From positions 1 to 64,000 of the forward strand of contig JAQSWN010000031.1 of the NCBI GenBank assembly GCA_029266615.1: 64,000 bases of DNA. The letters run 5' to 3'. Numbering within the stretch: position 1 is the stretch's first letter; the number at the start of each line of letters is the position of its first letter. Under the pieces are notes generated by a model. It did not search any database. It saw nothing but the letters and a program-made list of their open reading frames with translations, and was not told the DNA's origin. The position numbers and the translations under genes are program-made. This DNA comes from Polyangiaceae bacterium. Its GTDB lineage: Bacteria > Myxococcota_A > Polyangia > Polyangiales > Polyangiaceae. Below are positions 25,260 to 34,134 of this stretch, piece by piece.

Positions 25260-26528
25260 TTACAGCCCGGCGGCGTGCTCGGCGGCCACTTCCAGCTCCG
25301 GGTCGGCGGGCAATCCCGGCGGTTCGAACGCCGCCTCTCCGCCGCGCACGACGCGCGCCACCGTGAGCACGTCGAACCCGGTGGTCGAGACGTCTCCCAC
25401 CGCTGCACGCACCTCCGCGCCCGCGCTGCTGCGGGGCAGCCAGATGCCGCCCACGTGCACCGCGAGCGGGTAGTCTTCTTCCACGACCGACGAACCTTGC
25501 AACGACGGATGAACCGTCACCGTCCGAAGGCGCAGCGCGTCCGACAGGTGCGGGACCCGCCAATAGACGAACGCGCGACCACTCAGCTGCAAGACGAGCA
25601 CCGCCGGCTCGACGACGGGCAGCGGCTCCACCTCTACTGACGGCATGTCCGCAGAGCCAGCGGCAACGGGCTCCGCATCCGCCGCCAGCGAAACGTCTAC
25701 CTTCGGCGTCTCTGGTTCCGCCAACACGGGAGGTGGCTCCGCAACCACGGGAGTCGGCTCCGCAACCACGGGAGTCGGCTCCGCAACCACGGGAGTCGGC
25801 TCCGCAACCACGGGAGTCGGCTCCGCAACCACGGGCGGCTCCGCAACCACGGGCGGCTCCGCAACCACGGGCGGCTCCGCCACGACGGGCGACGACTCCG
25901 CCACGACGGGCGACGGCTCCGCAACCACGGGCGACGGCTCCGCGACGGCAGCAACCGGCGACGGCTCCGCAACCACGGGAGCTGGCTCCGCGACGGCAGC
26001 AGCGGGCGCGGGTCGGGGTGCAACCGGCGGCGCTTGCGGCGTGAGAATGGGGTCGCCTTTCGTCTCCACGACTTTGCGGCGGCGACCGGGGCCGAGGTCG
26101 CGCTCTTCCGCGATGCGCTCGCGGATGGCGAGCGCCGCCGCGTGCTCCGGCTCACGCTCGATGACGTCGTCCAGCATGCGCAGGGCTTGCTCGTAATGGC
26201 CTTGCGCCGCGTAGATTTCCGCGAGCGTTACGGTTGCTACCGGCGGGGGCCCTTGGAAGTCGTGCAGCTGCCCTTCGCCGCGGATTGTCGCCGCCGCGTC
26301 TGGCAAATTGAGGCCCGATTCCACGACGCTGGCGAGCAGGTCGCGCGCCACGCCGAGCCAACCGCGCGTCCGGCGCTGGCGCTCCAGGTCTGGCTCGCTC
26401 AAGCGCACGATTTCGTCGCGCAGCTCCACCCGGGTCAGCTGCTCCGGTCGCTCCACACCGCGCGCGCGGGCTCGGAGGATCAGCTCGTCACGCGACAGGC
26501 CGTCGAGCTCGGCAGGGTCGAAATCCAT
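25260..26528 (-). CDS. Rho-N/SAP-like, TPR and VVAEP-repeat protein, DUF4912-like C-terminus
   Basis: Four regions are visible in 422 residues. Residues 1-45 (LSRDELILRARARGV...LTRVELRDEIVRL) resemble a Rho N-terminal/SAP helix-extended-helix. Residues about 95-145 hold a TPR pair (LAEIYAAQGHYEQALRMLDDVI). A long linker follows of VVAEP(T/S/P)P repeats. A C-terminal beta-rich domain (VLQLSGRAFVYWRV...HVGGIWLPRS) recalls DUF4912 proteins; that match is from memory and tentative. No transmembrane segment. ATG 26528 is preferred over GTG 26555. It follows ribF by 10 bp, so it is likely co-transcribed with it, but a flavin role is not indicated. Confidence 0.7.
   Translation of the reverse strand: MDFDPAELDGLSRDELILRARARGVERPEQLTRVELRDEIVRLSEPDLERQRRTRGWLGVARDLLASVVESGLNLPDAAATIRGEGQLHDFQGPPPVATVTLAEIYAAQGHYEQALRMLDDVIEREPEHAAALAIRERIAEERDLGPGRRRKVVETKGDPILTPQAPPVAPRPAPAAAVAEPAPVVAEPSPVAAVAEPSPVVAEPSPVVAESSPVVAEPPVVAEPPVVAEPPVVAEPTPVVAEPTPVVAEPTPVVAEPTPVVAEPPPVLAEPETPKVDVSLAADAEPVAAGSADMPSVEVEPLPVVEPAVLVLQLSGRAFVYWRVPHLSDALRLRTVTVHPSLQGSSVVEEDYPLAVHVGGIWLPRSSAGAEVRAAVGDVSTTGFDVLTVARVVRGGEAAFEPPGLPADPELEVAAEHAAGL
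25738..25990. repeat. In-frame tandem repeats coding VVAEPTP/VVAEPP
   Basis: A 21-bp unit (rightward reading TCCGCAACCACGGGAGTCGG plus C) occurs about four times in a row from 25738. It is followed by three 18-bp units and then degenerate copies. All unit lengths are multiples of three, so copy changes alter only linker length. Confidence 0.85.
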
Positions 26529-26538
26529 GGCGGCGCGA

Positions 26539-27513
26539 TCAGTACCACGCCCCACGGGCGCTGGGATCCGGCTTACGTGCGGCCGTCAGCACGCGGGCCC
26601 CCTCGATATCTCGAGCAATTTGCGCGCGGAGCTCCTCCACACCCGAAAACTTTTGCTCCTCACGCAGCCGGCTCAGCAAATGCACGCGCAACTCCTGACC
26701 GTAGAGATCGAGCGTGGTGTCGAACAGGTGAACCTCGAAGCTCGGCCCGGCACCCAGGGTCGGCCGAACGCCGAAATTCGCCACGCCTCCCGTGAGCGCC
26801 TCGAAGCCAGTATCGGTCCGGCGGTCGACGACCACGGCGTAAACGCCGTGCGGCGGCACCGCTTCCCCCAGCTCGCTCAGGTTTGCGGTGGGCACGCCGA
26901 TGGTGCGCCCGCGCCCGTGGCCAGGGATGACCAGCCCGGTGAGCGAATGCGGGCGACCAAGTAACGCTTCGACCTCGTCGATCGCACCTCTCCCCAGGGC
27001 TTCACGCACGCGCGTGCTGGAGACGGGACCGTGAGCGTCGCGCTCGAGCGCAGATGCTCGCGCCGTAAAGCCGAGCTCCTCGCCGAGCCGCGACAGCTCC
27101 GCGAAGTCTCCGCGCCGGCCGCGTCCGAACCGAAAATTTTCGCCGACGATGACCGTCTTCGCGCCCAGGCCCGCGACGAGCAGGCTGCGGGCAAACTCCA
27201 GCGGCTCCATCTGCGCCAGCGGCAGCGTGAACGGCTCGACGACGACCGAAAGCTGCGCGCTCTGTCGGCGTAGCAGCTCCACCTTGCGATCGAGCGTCGT
27301 GAGCGCCGGCAAGGCCCCTCGCCCGAGCACTTGGGAAGGGTGCGGATCGAAGGTGAGGACCAAGGGCGCGAGCGACGAAGCCTGCGCCATAGCCACGGCC
27401 TGGGCGACGACGGCCTGGTGACCGCGATGGACGCCATCGAAATTGCCGATCGCAACCAGCGAGCCCGGGGAAGAGCTCGGTTCGAATGCGCCGAACACGC
27501 GCTGAGAACACAC
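26539..27513 (-). CDS. ribF: Bifunctional riboflavin kinase / FMN adenylyltransferase
   Basis: The 324-residue enzyme makes FMN and then FAD. The N-terminal nucleotidyltransferase part has AIGNFDGVHRGHQ (residues 21-33, with HxGH) and the ISSTxxR-like PVSSTRVREAL. The C-terminal riboflavin kinase part has GRGRTIGVPTANL and YAVVV...GVANFGVRPT, then the catalytic region EVHLFDTTLDLYGQELRV. Length and order match RibF. The start is GTG 27513. It is divergent from holA with 59 bp between starts. Confidence 0.95.
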   Translation of the reverse strand: MCSQRVFGAFEPSSSPGSLVAIGNFDGVHRGHQAVVAQAVAMAQASSLAPLVLTFDPHPSQVLGRGALPALTTLDRKVELLRRQSAQLSVVVEPFTLPLAQMEPLEFARSLLVAGLGAKTVIVGENFRFGRGRRGDFAELSRLGEELGFTARASALERDAHGPVSSTRVREALGRGAIDEVEALLGRPHSLTGLVIPGHGRGRTIGVPTANLSELGEAVPPHGVYAVVVDRRTDTGFEALTGGVANFGVRPTLGAGPSFEVHLFDTTLDLYGQELRVHLLSRLREEQKFSGVEELRAQIARDIEGARVLTAARKPDPSARGAWY

Positions 27514-27572
27514 GCCGCCGCTTTACTACGGCGTGGCGCGACGTTCCAATCCCGCCGTGATAGGAAGCGGTT

Positions 27573-28634
27573 GTGACGCCGGATCAAGCTGTAGCCGAGG
27601 CCTCCCGGGGAGAGCTCCGCCCGGTTTACTTGGTCGCCGGCGAGGAAGTGTACCTGGCAAGCGCCGTCGTGGCCGCCCTGAAGGCCGCCAGCATGAAGGG
27701 CGGCGTTACGGGGCTGAACGAGGACCAGTACCAGGCGGGCGAGGTGGACGTGGACCGGGTGCTCGGGGATGCACGCACGTTGCCGATGATGGCCAAGCGC
27801 CGCTTCGTGCTCGTGCGCGGGCTGGAGCGTTGGGAGCCTCGCGCCGGCAAGGCGGAAGGTAAAATCACTGACAAGGACCCGCTGGAGAAGCTGGTGGACT
27901 ACGCCAAGGCGCCCTCCCCCAGCACGGTCCTCGTGCTCCTCGGCGCGGGGGTCGACAAGCGACGCAAGCTCTATACCGTCGCGAAGACGGACGGCTTCCT
28001 CGTGGCGTGTGAGCCGCTCGCTCGTCACGAGCTACCGACTTGGATTGAGCAACGGGTGCAGGCCCGCGGCTGTAAAATCAGCACGAGCGTCGCGGATCTC
28101 CTGGCCGAGCTCACCGGGCCGGAGCTTTCGCCAGTCGCAGACGCGGTAGAGCGCCTTTGCCTCTACGTAGGAGACGGCAACGAGGTCGGCGAAGACAGCG
28201 TCGCGACGTGCATCGTTCGGCTGCGCGCCGCGAGTGTCTGGGAGTTGGTCGGCGCGGTAGGCCGGCGAGATGCAGGAGCTGCGCTCGCCGCGCTCGCCGA
28301 CGTTTACGACCCGCAGGATCGTGGGCTCAGGCTGCTCGGGGTATTGGCATGGTCCACGCGTCAGCTGCTGCGCTTCGATTCCGCGCTGCGGGGCGGCGCT
28401 TCCCCGGATCAGGCGGCCATTCGCGCCGGCGCGCCCCCGTTCAAGGCGCGAGAGCTCAGCCAGCAGCTGAAGGCCCTGCCTCGGGCAGACCTGGAGCGCT
28501 GGCCGGAGCTGCTCGCGCGGCTGGATCTGGAGCTGAAGGGCGGGAGCCGGCGTCCCCCCCAAGCGGTCCTGGAAGCAGCGATTTTGAAGCTATGTCGAAC
28601 TTCGCAGCCTTCCGGCCGCCGCGCGGCAACTTGA
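27573..28634 (+). CDS. holA: DNA polymerase III delta subunit
   Basis: The 353-residue product matches the clamp-loader delta subunit. It shows the opening LRPVYLVAGEEVYL (residues 15-28), a degenerate AAA+ core with RRFVLVRGLERW, PSTVLVLLGAGVDKRRKLY, and the C-terminal collar region WELVGAVGRRDAGAALAAL...ILKLCR. As in all delta subunits there is no Walker A. It opens the beta clamp at the replication fork. The start is GTG 27573. ribA follows 40 bp downstream on the same strand. Confidence 0.93.
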   Translation: MTPDQAVAEASRGELRPVYLVAGEEVYLASAVVAALKAASMKGGVTGLNEDQYQAGEVDVDRVLGDARTLPMMAKRRFVLVRGLERWEPRAGKAEGKITDKDPLEKLVDYAKAPSPSTVLVLLGAGVDKRRKLYTVAKTDGFLVACEPLARHELPTWIEQRVQARGCKISTSVADLLAELTGPELSPVADAVERLCLYVGDGNEVGEDSVATCIVRLRAASVWELVGAVGRRDAGAALAALADVYDPQDRGLRLLGVLAWSTRQLLRFDSALRGGASPDQAAIRAGAPPFKARELSQQLKALPRADLERWPELLARLDLELKGGSRRPPQAVLEAAILKLCRTSQPSGRRAAT

Positions 28635-28674
28635 CCCCCGGGTGCCCGCGCACCATGTTCTCCGAAGTTTCGTG

Positions 28675-29361
28675 ATGTCTTCGGTTGGCTCAACAGAGCG
28701 TCATCCTCGGCTCGAGCACAAGGCTCGCGCTCCCATCCCTACGCGGTACGGCACGTTCGATCTGCACGTCTTCGAGTGGGAGGACGCAGACGCCCACCCC
28801 GGGCTCAGCCGCGAGCACTGCGCGCTGGTGATGGGAGACGTGCGCGGAGAGCGCGCGATCCCCGTTCGCATCCATTCGGAGTGCCTGACGAGCGAGGTCT
28901 TCGGCTCGCTCAAGTGCGACTGCCGGGAGCAGCTCGAGCGCGCGCAGGCGGAAATAGCCCGGCGCGGTGTTGGTGTGCTGCTGTACTTGCGGCAAGAAGG
29001 CCGGGGCATCGGCCTCGCCAACAAGGTGCGCGCCTACGCGCTGCAGGCCAAAGGGGCGGATACCATCGAGGCGAATGAGCTTCTGCACCTGCCGGTCGAC
29101 GCGCGCACGTACGACGTCGCCGCGGCCATGCTGAAAGATTTGGGCGTGGAGTCGGTGGAGCTGCTCACCAACAATCCCCTGAAGTTGGACGCACTGCGCG
29201 CCCTCGGGGTTCACGTGGAGCGGCGCGTACCTGTCCTGGTCCCTGCCAACCCGTTCTCCGCCTCCTATCTGGAGGTGAAGCGTCGACGAATGCAGCACGA
29301 CTTGCCCAGCGCGCCGACCCCCGCGGCGCCCCAAGTGCGAGTCGCCTCCAGCGACGGCTGA
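28675..29361 (+). CDS. ribA: GTP cyclohydrolase II
   Basis: The 228-residue enzyme opens GTP in the first step of riboflavin synthesis. It has the zinc cysteines in CLTSEVFGSLKCDC, the signature YLRQEGRGIGLANK, and the nucleophile region DARTYDVAAAMLKDLG, followed by LLTNNPLKLDALRALGV. No RibB (DHBP synthase) domain is fused, unlike many bacterial RibBA proteins. I use ATG 28675; a GTG at 28642 extends it by 11 unlikely residues. It lies near ribF, so two flavin steps are clustered. Confidence 0.94.
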   Translation: MSSVGSTERHPRLEHKARAPIPTRYGTFDLHVFEWEDADAHPGLSREHCALVMGDVRGERAIPVRIHSECLTSEVFGSLKCDCREQLERAQAEIARRGVGVLLYLRQEGRGIGLANKVRAYALQAKGADTIEANELLHLPVDARTYDVAAAMLKDLGVESVELLTNNPLKLDALRALGVHVERRVPVLVPANPFSASYLEVKRRRMQHDLPSAPTPAAPQVRVASSDG

Positions 29362-29602
29362 GCTCGGCGCGCGCCTGGAACCAACTCGGCGAGGCTTTCG
29401 CGAGGACCGAAGCGGAGCGTACACCGGTACGTGAGCATCGGACCGCAGCGAAAACGACCCGTAGTGGACGCTAGTCCACGGAGGACCACGGCCCGAGCGT
29501 CAGCGAGGGAGCGCCGAAGGCGCAGTGAAGCCAAAACCCGAAATCGGCGCGCGGCGAGCATGATATTTGACCGCTGGGCTCGTCGTCGGTTACGCCACTG
29601 TG
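29362..29602. other. Intergenic stretch with palindromes ahead of the transglycosylase
   Basis: This 241-bp gap holds GTGGAC-GCTA-GTCCAC (29464-29479), a perfect 6-bp stem with a four-base loop, and GTAC-ACCG-GTAC (29419-29430). Neither has a T-run. They could be the ribA terminator region or operator sites for the transglycosylase. I see no gene. Confidence 0.4.
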
Positions 29603-31742
29603 ATGCGATCGATGCTGGCGCGCTGCCCGCTCTGGCTGCTTTGGGGCCTCGCCCCAGCGCCCGCGCTGGCGCAGCCGGCCGGCGGGAGCCTACCGGCGGC
29701 GCCCGAAAAACCGCCCAGCGGCGCTGAAAAGCCTGCTGCTGGAAAAGCAAAGTCGCCGGAAAAGAGTGGGGCCAAGCCGCCCGCAAAATCGGCCTCTAAG
29801 CCGGAAGCCTCCAAGCCGGAAGCCTCCAAGCCGGAAGCCCCCAAGCCGGAAGCCCCCAAGCCGGAAGCCTCCAAGCCGGAAGCCTCCAAGCCGGAGCCGC
29901 CGGCAAGCAACAAGCCCGCGGCGGATGTCGCGCGCGGGGCGGGCAGCCGCAGCGTCGCGCCGGCCTGGCTCTGCAGCGCCCGCGCCGGACGAAAACGCGC
30001 GACAGCGCATCATCGGCGCCCCGAGCGACGACGCTCGTCGTCGCGGTAACGACGACCCCGAGCTCAATCGCTTGCGCGACGCCGAGCGCGTGCTGTTTCC
30101 GCGTCCGCTGAGCGGACTTTCGCTCGGCTTCGAGTTCGCGGCGCCGAGCAAAGGAGGCACGGAGCTGGAAGCTTCCGGCCTGCCCGTGGGCGCGCCCAGC
30201 GGCACCGAAGGCGGCGCCAAGAGCAGCAGCTCCGCTGAAGAGAGCTGGCTTCGCGGCCTCACGTCGCCGGACCTACCGACTCGTTACGACGAGCGCGTCG
30301 TGCGTTACTTGCGCTTCTATCGCGATACGCCAGGCGGCCGCGCCATCGCTCGGACGTGGGCGAAGAAAGCCGGGCGCTACGGCGCCGCGATTCGCGCCGA
30401 GCTCGGACGCGCCGGGCTACCGCAGGACTTGGTGTGGCTCAGCTTGATCGAGAGCGGGCACAACCCCACGATCGCCTCGCCCGTGGGTGCGGCAGGTCTT
30501 TGGCAATTCATGCCAGATGCGGCGCGGAACTACGGCCTCGTCGTCGACCGGTGGGTGGACGAGCGCCTCGACCCAGAGCGGAGCACGCAGGCCGCGCTTA
30601 GGTACCTGAGCGACCTCTACCGGCGCTTCGGCAGTTGGGATCTCGCGATGGCTTCGTACAACATGGGGTACGGCGGCTTGTCGCGGGCGGTCAAGAAGTT
30701 CAACACGAACAGCTTCTGGGAGCTCGCGCGCTACGAAGCCGGTATTCCGTGGGAGACCACGCTCTACGTTCCCAAGATTTTGGCGACGGCGGTGGTGATG
30801 AACAATCGCCGCGCGTTTGGGCTAGACGGCGTGGCCGCCGACGCGCCGGAGCGCTTCGACGTGGTCGTCGTCGGGCCGTCCGTATCTCTCGCGGAGGTTG
30901 CGCGCGTGGTGGGCAGCACGCCCGCCGCCGTGGAAGCCGCCAATCCTCAATATTTAGCCGGCCGTACCCCGCCCGTCGCGCCCGGCGCGGTGCGTCCTTC
31001 GTATCGCATCCGCGTGCCGGAAGGCAGCGCCGCGAAGTGGAGCCCAGCGCGCCTTTCCGGCGACGACGGGTTGGAGGCGTACGTCGTCAAGGCGGGCGAA
31101 ACCGTGGAGCGCATCGCGCGTGCGAGGGGCACCAGCGAGCGCGAGCTGCGCGAGAAGAACCGCGTTGCCGCGAACGAGGTGCTCGCCGCCGGCACGGTGC
31201 TGCTCGTGCCGCGGCTCGTGAGCCACGTCGAGCAAGACCCCACGACCGCCGCGGAGCTCGTGGTCGTACCAGCGCGCGCGGTGGACTACCCCGAGCGCAA
31301 GCGCGTCTTTTACCGAGTCGTTTCCGGTGACACGACCAGCGGCGTCGCGAGCGCGTTCCGCGTGTCCGCGCAGGAGCTTTCGGATTGGAACACGCTGGAC
31401 GCGCAAGCTCGGCTCGAGCCCGGGATGAGCCTCCAGGTGTTCGTGCCCAAAAACGCGGACCTCTCCAAAGTGCTGCACGTCCCAGAGGCGCACGCGCAGG
31501 TGCTCGTCGCGGGCAGCCCGGAGTTTTGCGACTGGTTCGAGGCCCAAAATGGCAAAAAACGCCTGGTAATTGCCGCGCGGGACGGTGACACCCTCGTCGC
31601 GATCGGCAAGCGTTACGGCATGACGGTCGGGCAAATGGAGCGCGTGAATCGTCGAGGACGGAGCGACCAGCTGACGACCGGCGAGCGCATCGTGGTGTAC
31701 ACGGAGCGCGGCAAGGTCGCGCCCGGCGACTCCCTCCTTTAG
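29603..31742 (+). CDS. LysM lytic transglycosylase (MltD-like), read through a frameshift
   Basis: Two frames together make one plausible 712-residue enzyme. From ATG 29603 comes a signal peptide (cleavage near ALA-QP) and seven ASKPE repeats. After the GGGG run at 29936-29939 this frame loses sense. One frame over, coding continues through a lytic-transglycosylase domain, with catalytic Glu in SLIESGHNP (codon 30450-30452), GAAGLWQFMP and AMASYNMGYGG. Three or four LysM domains follow (AYVVKAGETVERIA, FYRVVSGDTTSGVA, IAARDGDTLVAIG). Without the shift, the enzyme frame starts at GTG 29766 with an RKPPS run and no export signal. One surplus G, as sequencing error or mutation, explains it. The enzyme cleaves peptidoglycan in the periplasm. 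Confidence 0.75.
29792..29896 (+). repeat. Seven tandem 15-bp repeats coding ASKPE/APKPE
   Basis: The unit GCCTCCAAGCCGGAA recurs seven times with single-base changes. It encodes a charged, flexible linker after the signal peptide of the transglycosylase. Confidence 0.9.
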
Positions 31743-32665
31743 AAGGAGAACGGGCGGTAGCGAATCGAGCCCCGGGCGCTCTGCCCCGGTTCGAGCACGA
31801 TCGTGCCATTGCCGGGCACGCTGCGCGCTTCGAGGTTGAAGGCGTCGTTCACGTTCGACACCGTCTCCAAGCAGAAGAAGTCGAACGCCTCCGGCACGTA
31901 GACGATGAGGACGCCGAAGATTGGGTCGGCCTCGATCTCCAGGCCAACGCCCTTCTCCGGCCACTCGAGCCGGGCCGTGCCGCCGAACTGGCCGAAGCAG
32001 CCGTCCATCTCCGCGAGCGGGGCCAGACGCTGCGGCTCGCGGAAATCCCACTCTGGCGGTACCGGCTCACTCCATTCAGGTAACAGGTACTGGCGGCCGA
32101 CCCACCGCACGGGCGCTTGGGCCTGGAGCCGCACGCCTGCCGTGCGCTCGTAGTACGGGTGCATTCCGAACCCGCACGGCATGGGCGAAGCGCTGTCGTT
32201 ACGAATTGCCAGGTCGACCGTGAGCGCTATTTCCGAAAGCGTGAAGCGCTGGGTGGCGGTGTACGCCCAGGGCCAGTCCGCGGCCGGGTAGCGGCAGAGA
32301 AGCTCCGCGCTCGATTCATTCGCGGAGACCAGTGCAGACGGGAGCTGCCACACGTGGCCGTGGATGGGATGGTCCGGTGGCGTATTCCGCATCAGCTCGA
32401 CGCTTCGCCCCTGGAAGGTGAAGCGGCCGTCTTTGACGCGATTCGAGAACGGAAAGAGCGGAAAGCTAGCGAGCTCCCGCCCGTCTCCCTCGGCAAGGGC
32501 TCGCGGCGTGGCGCGACGCATGAGCTCGAAGCGCTGCCCGCCCTGCTCCCAGCCGAACGCGGCGATGCACCCGCCGATGCTGGGCCAAAGCTCGAGTGAC
32601 AGCGGGCCACGCCGCAGCTCCACGGCGTCTTCGGGTCGGCTCGAGGCGGGCATGGGTGTGAGCAT
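31739..32665 (-). CDS. Aldose 1-epimerase family protein
   Basis: This 308-residue protein has the GalM-type beta-sandwich features: PSIGGCIAAFGW near the start, NRVKDGRFTFQGR, the catalytic histidine in DHPIHGHVW, a second histidine in GMHPYYER, and the catalytic glutamate in FFCLETVS. It interconverts the anomers of a hexose or hexose phosphate; the exact sugar is unclear. ATG 32665 and ATG 32653 are both in frame, and the longer frame to 32806 overlaps glmU and is rejected. It is convergent with the transglycosylase (4 bp overlap) and divergent from glmU. Confidence 0.87.
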   Translation of the reverse strand: MLTPMPASSRPEDAVELRRGPLSLELWPSIGGCIAAFGWEQGGQRFELMRRATPRALAEGDGRELASFPLFPFSNRVKDGRFTFQGRSVELMRNTPPDHPIHGHVWQLPSALVSANESSAELLCRYPAADWPWAYTATQRFTLSEIALTVDLAIRNDSASPMPCGFGMHPYYERTAGVRLQAQAPVRWVGRQYLLPEWSEPVPPEWDFREPQRLAPLAEMDGCFGQFGGTARLEWPEKGVGLEIEADPIFGVLIVYVPEAFDFFCLETVSNVNDAFNLEARSVPGNGTIVLEPGQSARGSIRYRPFSF

Positions 32666-32726
32666 GGTGTCCGGAAACGGGAGTTTTTTTCTCCGTCCCG
32701 CCGCCGGGGCGTGCGAAAAAGACGCC

Positions 32727-34133
32727 ATGACGACGACCCCGCCCCGTCTCTCGGCCATCGTCCTGGCTGCCGGCAAAGGCACGCGCATGAAGAGCCAGCT
32801 GCCCAAGGTCCTGCACCCCCTCTGTGGTCAGGCTTTGGTGGAGTACCCAGTCGCGGCCGCGTTTCTGGCCGGCGCCGAGCATGTCGTGGCGGTGACGAGC
32901 GGCCAGCCGGAGCTCACCCAGGCGTTGGAGGCGCGTTTCGGCAAGGAGCGCATCACGGTCGTCGTGCAAGATCCCCCGCGCGGGACGGGAGACGCGGTGC
33001 GGGTGGGTCTGGAAGCGGTCAGGCACCCCCGCACCCTCATACTCTACGGGGACACCCCCTTGGTGCGCGCGCAAGACCTGAGCGGGCTACTCACGGCCCT
33101 GGACGCTCCCGGCTGCGAGCTGTCGCTGCTCACCGCAACTCCCGACAGCCCGTTCGGTTACGGGCGGGTGCTCCGTAGCACTCAAGGCGCCGTGACGGAG
33201 GTTCGCGAGCAGCGGGATCTGAAGACGGAGGCCGAGCACGCCACGCGCGAGGTGAACGCGGGCATGTACGCGGCCGCGACGGAGACTCTGCGCACAGCCG
33301 TCGCCGCGCTCGAGCCGAACAACGCGCAAGGCGAATACTACCTGACGGACGTCGTGGCCAGCATCGCTCGCAAGGCGGGGGTCACGGCCGTGCTGGGTGA
33401 CTCGGACGCGCTCGTCGGCGTGAACGACCGCGCGGACTTGGCGCGCGCCGAGGACTTGCTCTACGCGCGGCTCCGCGACCAACACCGTCGCGCCGGCGTC
33501 ACCGTGCACGGAGACGCACGCATCGATAGCGGCGTGCAAATCGGGGAAGACGCGGAGATCGGCCCTGGCGTTTGCCTGCGCGGCAAGACGCGCATCGGCG
33601 CAGGGGCGCGCGTGGACGTGGGCTCGGTGCTGGTCGACGCCGAGGTCGGCCCCGGCACGAACATCAAGCCGTACTGCGTCGTCACCCAGAGCCGCGTCGG
33701 CGAGCGCGCGGAGATCGGCCCGTTCGCGCACCTGAGGCCGGAGAGCGACATCGAGGCGGAGGCCCACATCGGCAACTTCGTGGAGACCAAGAAGACGCGC
33801 GTGAGGCGGGGCGCGAAGGCCAACCACCTCGCTTACCTGGGCGACGCGGACGTGGGGGAGCGCGCGAACATCGGCGCCGGCACCATCATCTGCAACTACG
33901 ATGGCTTCGTGAAGCGCCGCACCACCATCGGCGAAGGCGCGTTCATCGGCAGCGACTCGCAGCTGATCGCGCCGGTGAGCATCGGCAAGAACGCCTACGT
34001 GGCGACCGGTACGAGCGTGACCGAAGACGTGCCAGAAGACGCGCTCGCGATCGGTCGCGCCCGCCAGTCGAACAAGCCGGGCTACGCCAAAAAGCTCCGC
34101 GAGAAGCTGGCCGAGGCCAAGAAACGAGGCTGA
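32727..34133 (+). CDS. glmU: Bifunctional GlcNAc-1-P uridyltransferase / GlcN-1-P acetyltransferase
   Basis: GlmU makes UDP-GlcNAc for peptidoglycan and lipopolysaccharide. The N-terminal uridyltransferase has LAAGKGTRMKSQLPKVLH (residues 11-28), PRGTGDAV and LYGDTPL. From about residue 255 the left-handed beta helix shows hexapeptide turns (IGEDAEIGPGVCL), then NFVETKKTRV and NHLAYLGDA with the acetyltransferase catalytic His, and GTIICNYDG. Its 468 residues match the family. ATG 32727 is chosen because the longer frame runs antisense through the epimerase gene. Confidence 0.95.
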   Translation: MTTTPPRLSAIVLAAGKGTRMKSQLPKVLHPLCGQALVEYPVAAAFLAGAEHVVAVTSGQPELTQALEARFGKERITVVVQDPPRGTGDAVRVGLEAVRHPRTLILYGDTPLVRAQDLSGLLTALDAPGCELSLLTATPDSPFGYGRVLRSTQGAVTEVREQRDLKTEAEHATREVNAGMYAAATETLRTAVAALEPNNAQGEYYLTDVVASIARKAGVTAVLGDSDALVGVNDRADLARAEDLLYARLRDQHRRAGVTVHGDARIDSGVQIGEDAEIGPGVCLRGKTRIGAGARVDVGSVLVDAEVGPGTNIKPYCVVTQSRVGERAEIGPFAHLRPESDIEAEAHIGNFVETKKTRVRRGAKANHLAYLGDADVGERANIGAGTIICNYDGFVKRRTTIGEGAFIGSDSQLIAPVSIGKNAYVATGTSVTEDVPEDALAIGRARQSNKPGYAKKLREKLAEAKKRG

Positions 34134-34134
34134 G

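Noticed and set aside
25738-25990. Regular short repeats as a CRISPR array
   Set aside because: Units are contiguous with no unique spacers, are in frame and encode VVAEP linker repeats.
29766-31742. Transglycosylase starting at GTG 29766
   Set aside because: This start gives an RKPPS run with no signal peptide, while a signal peptide and linker lie in the adjacent frame upstream.
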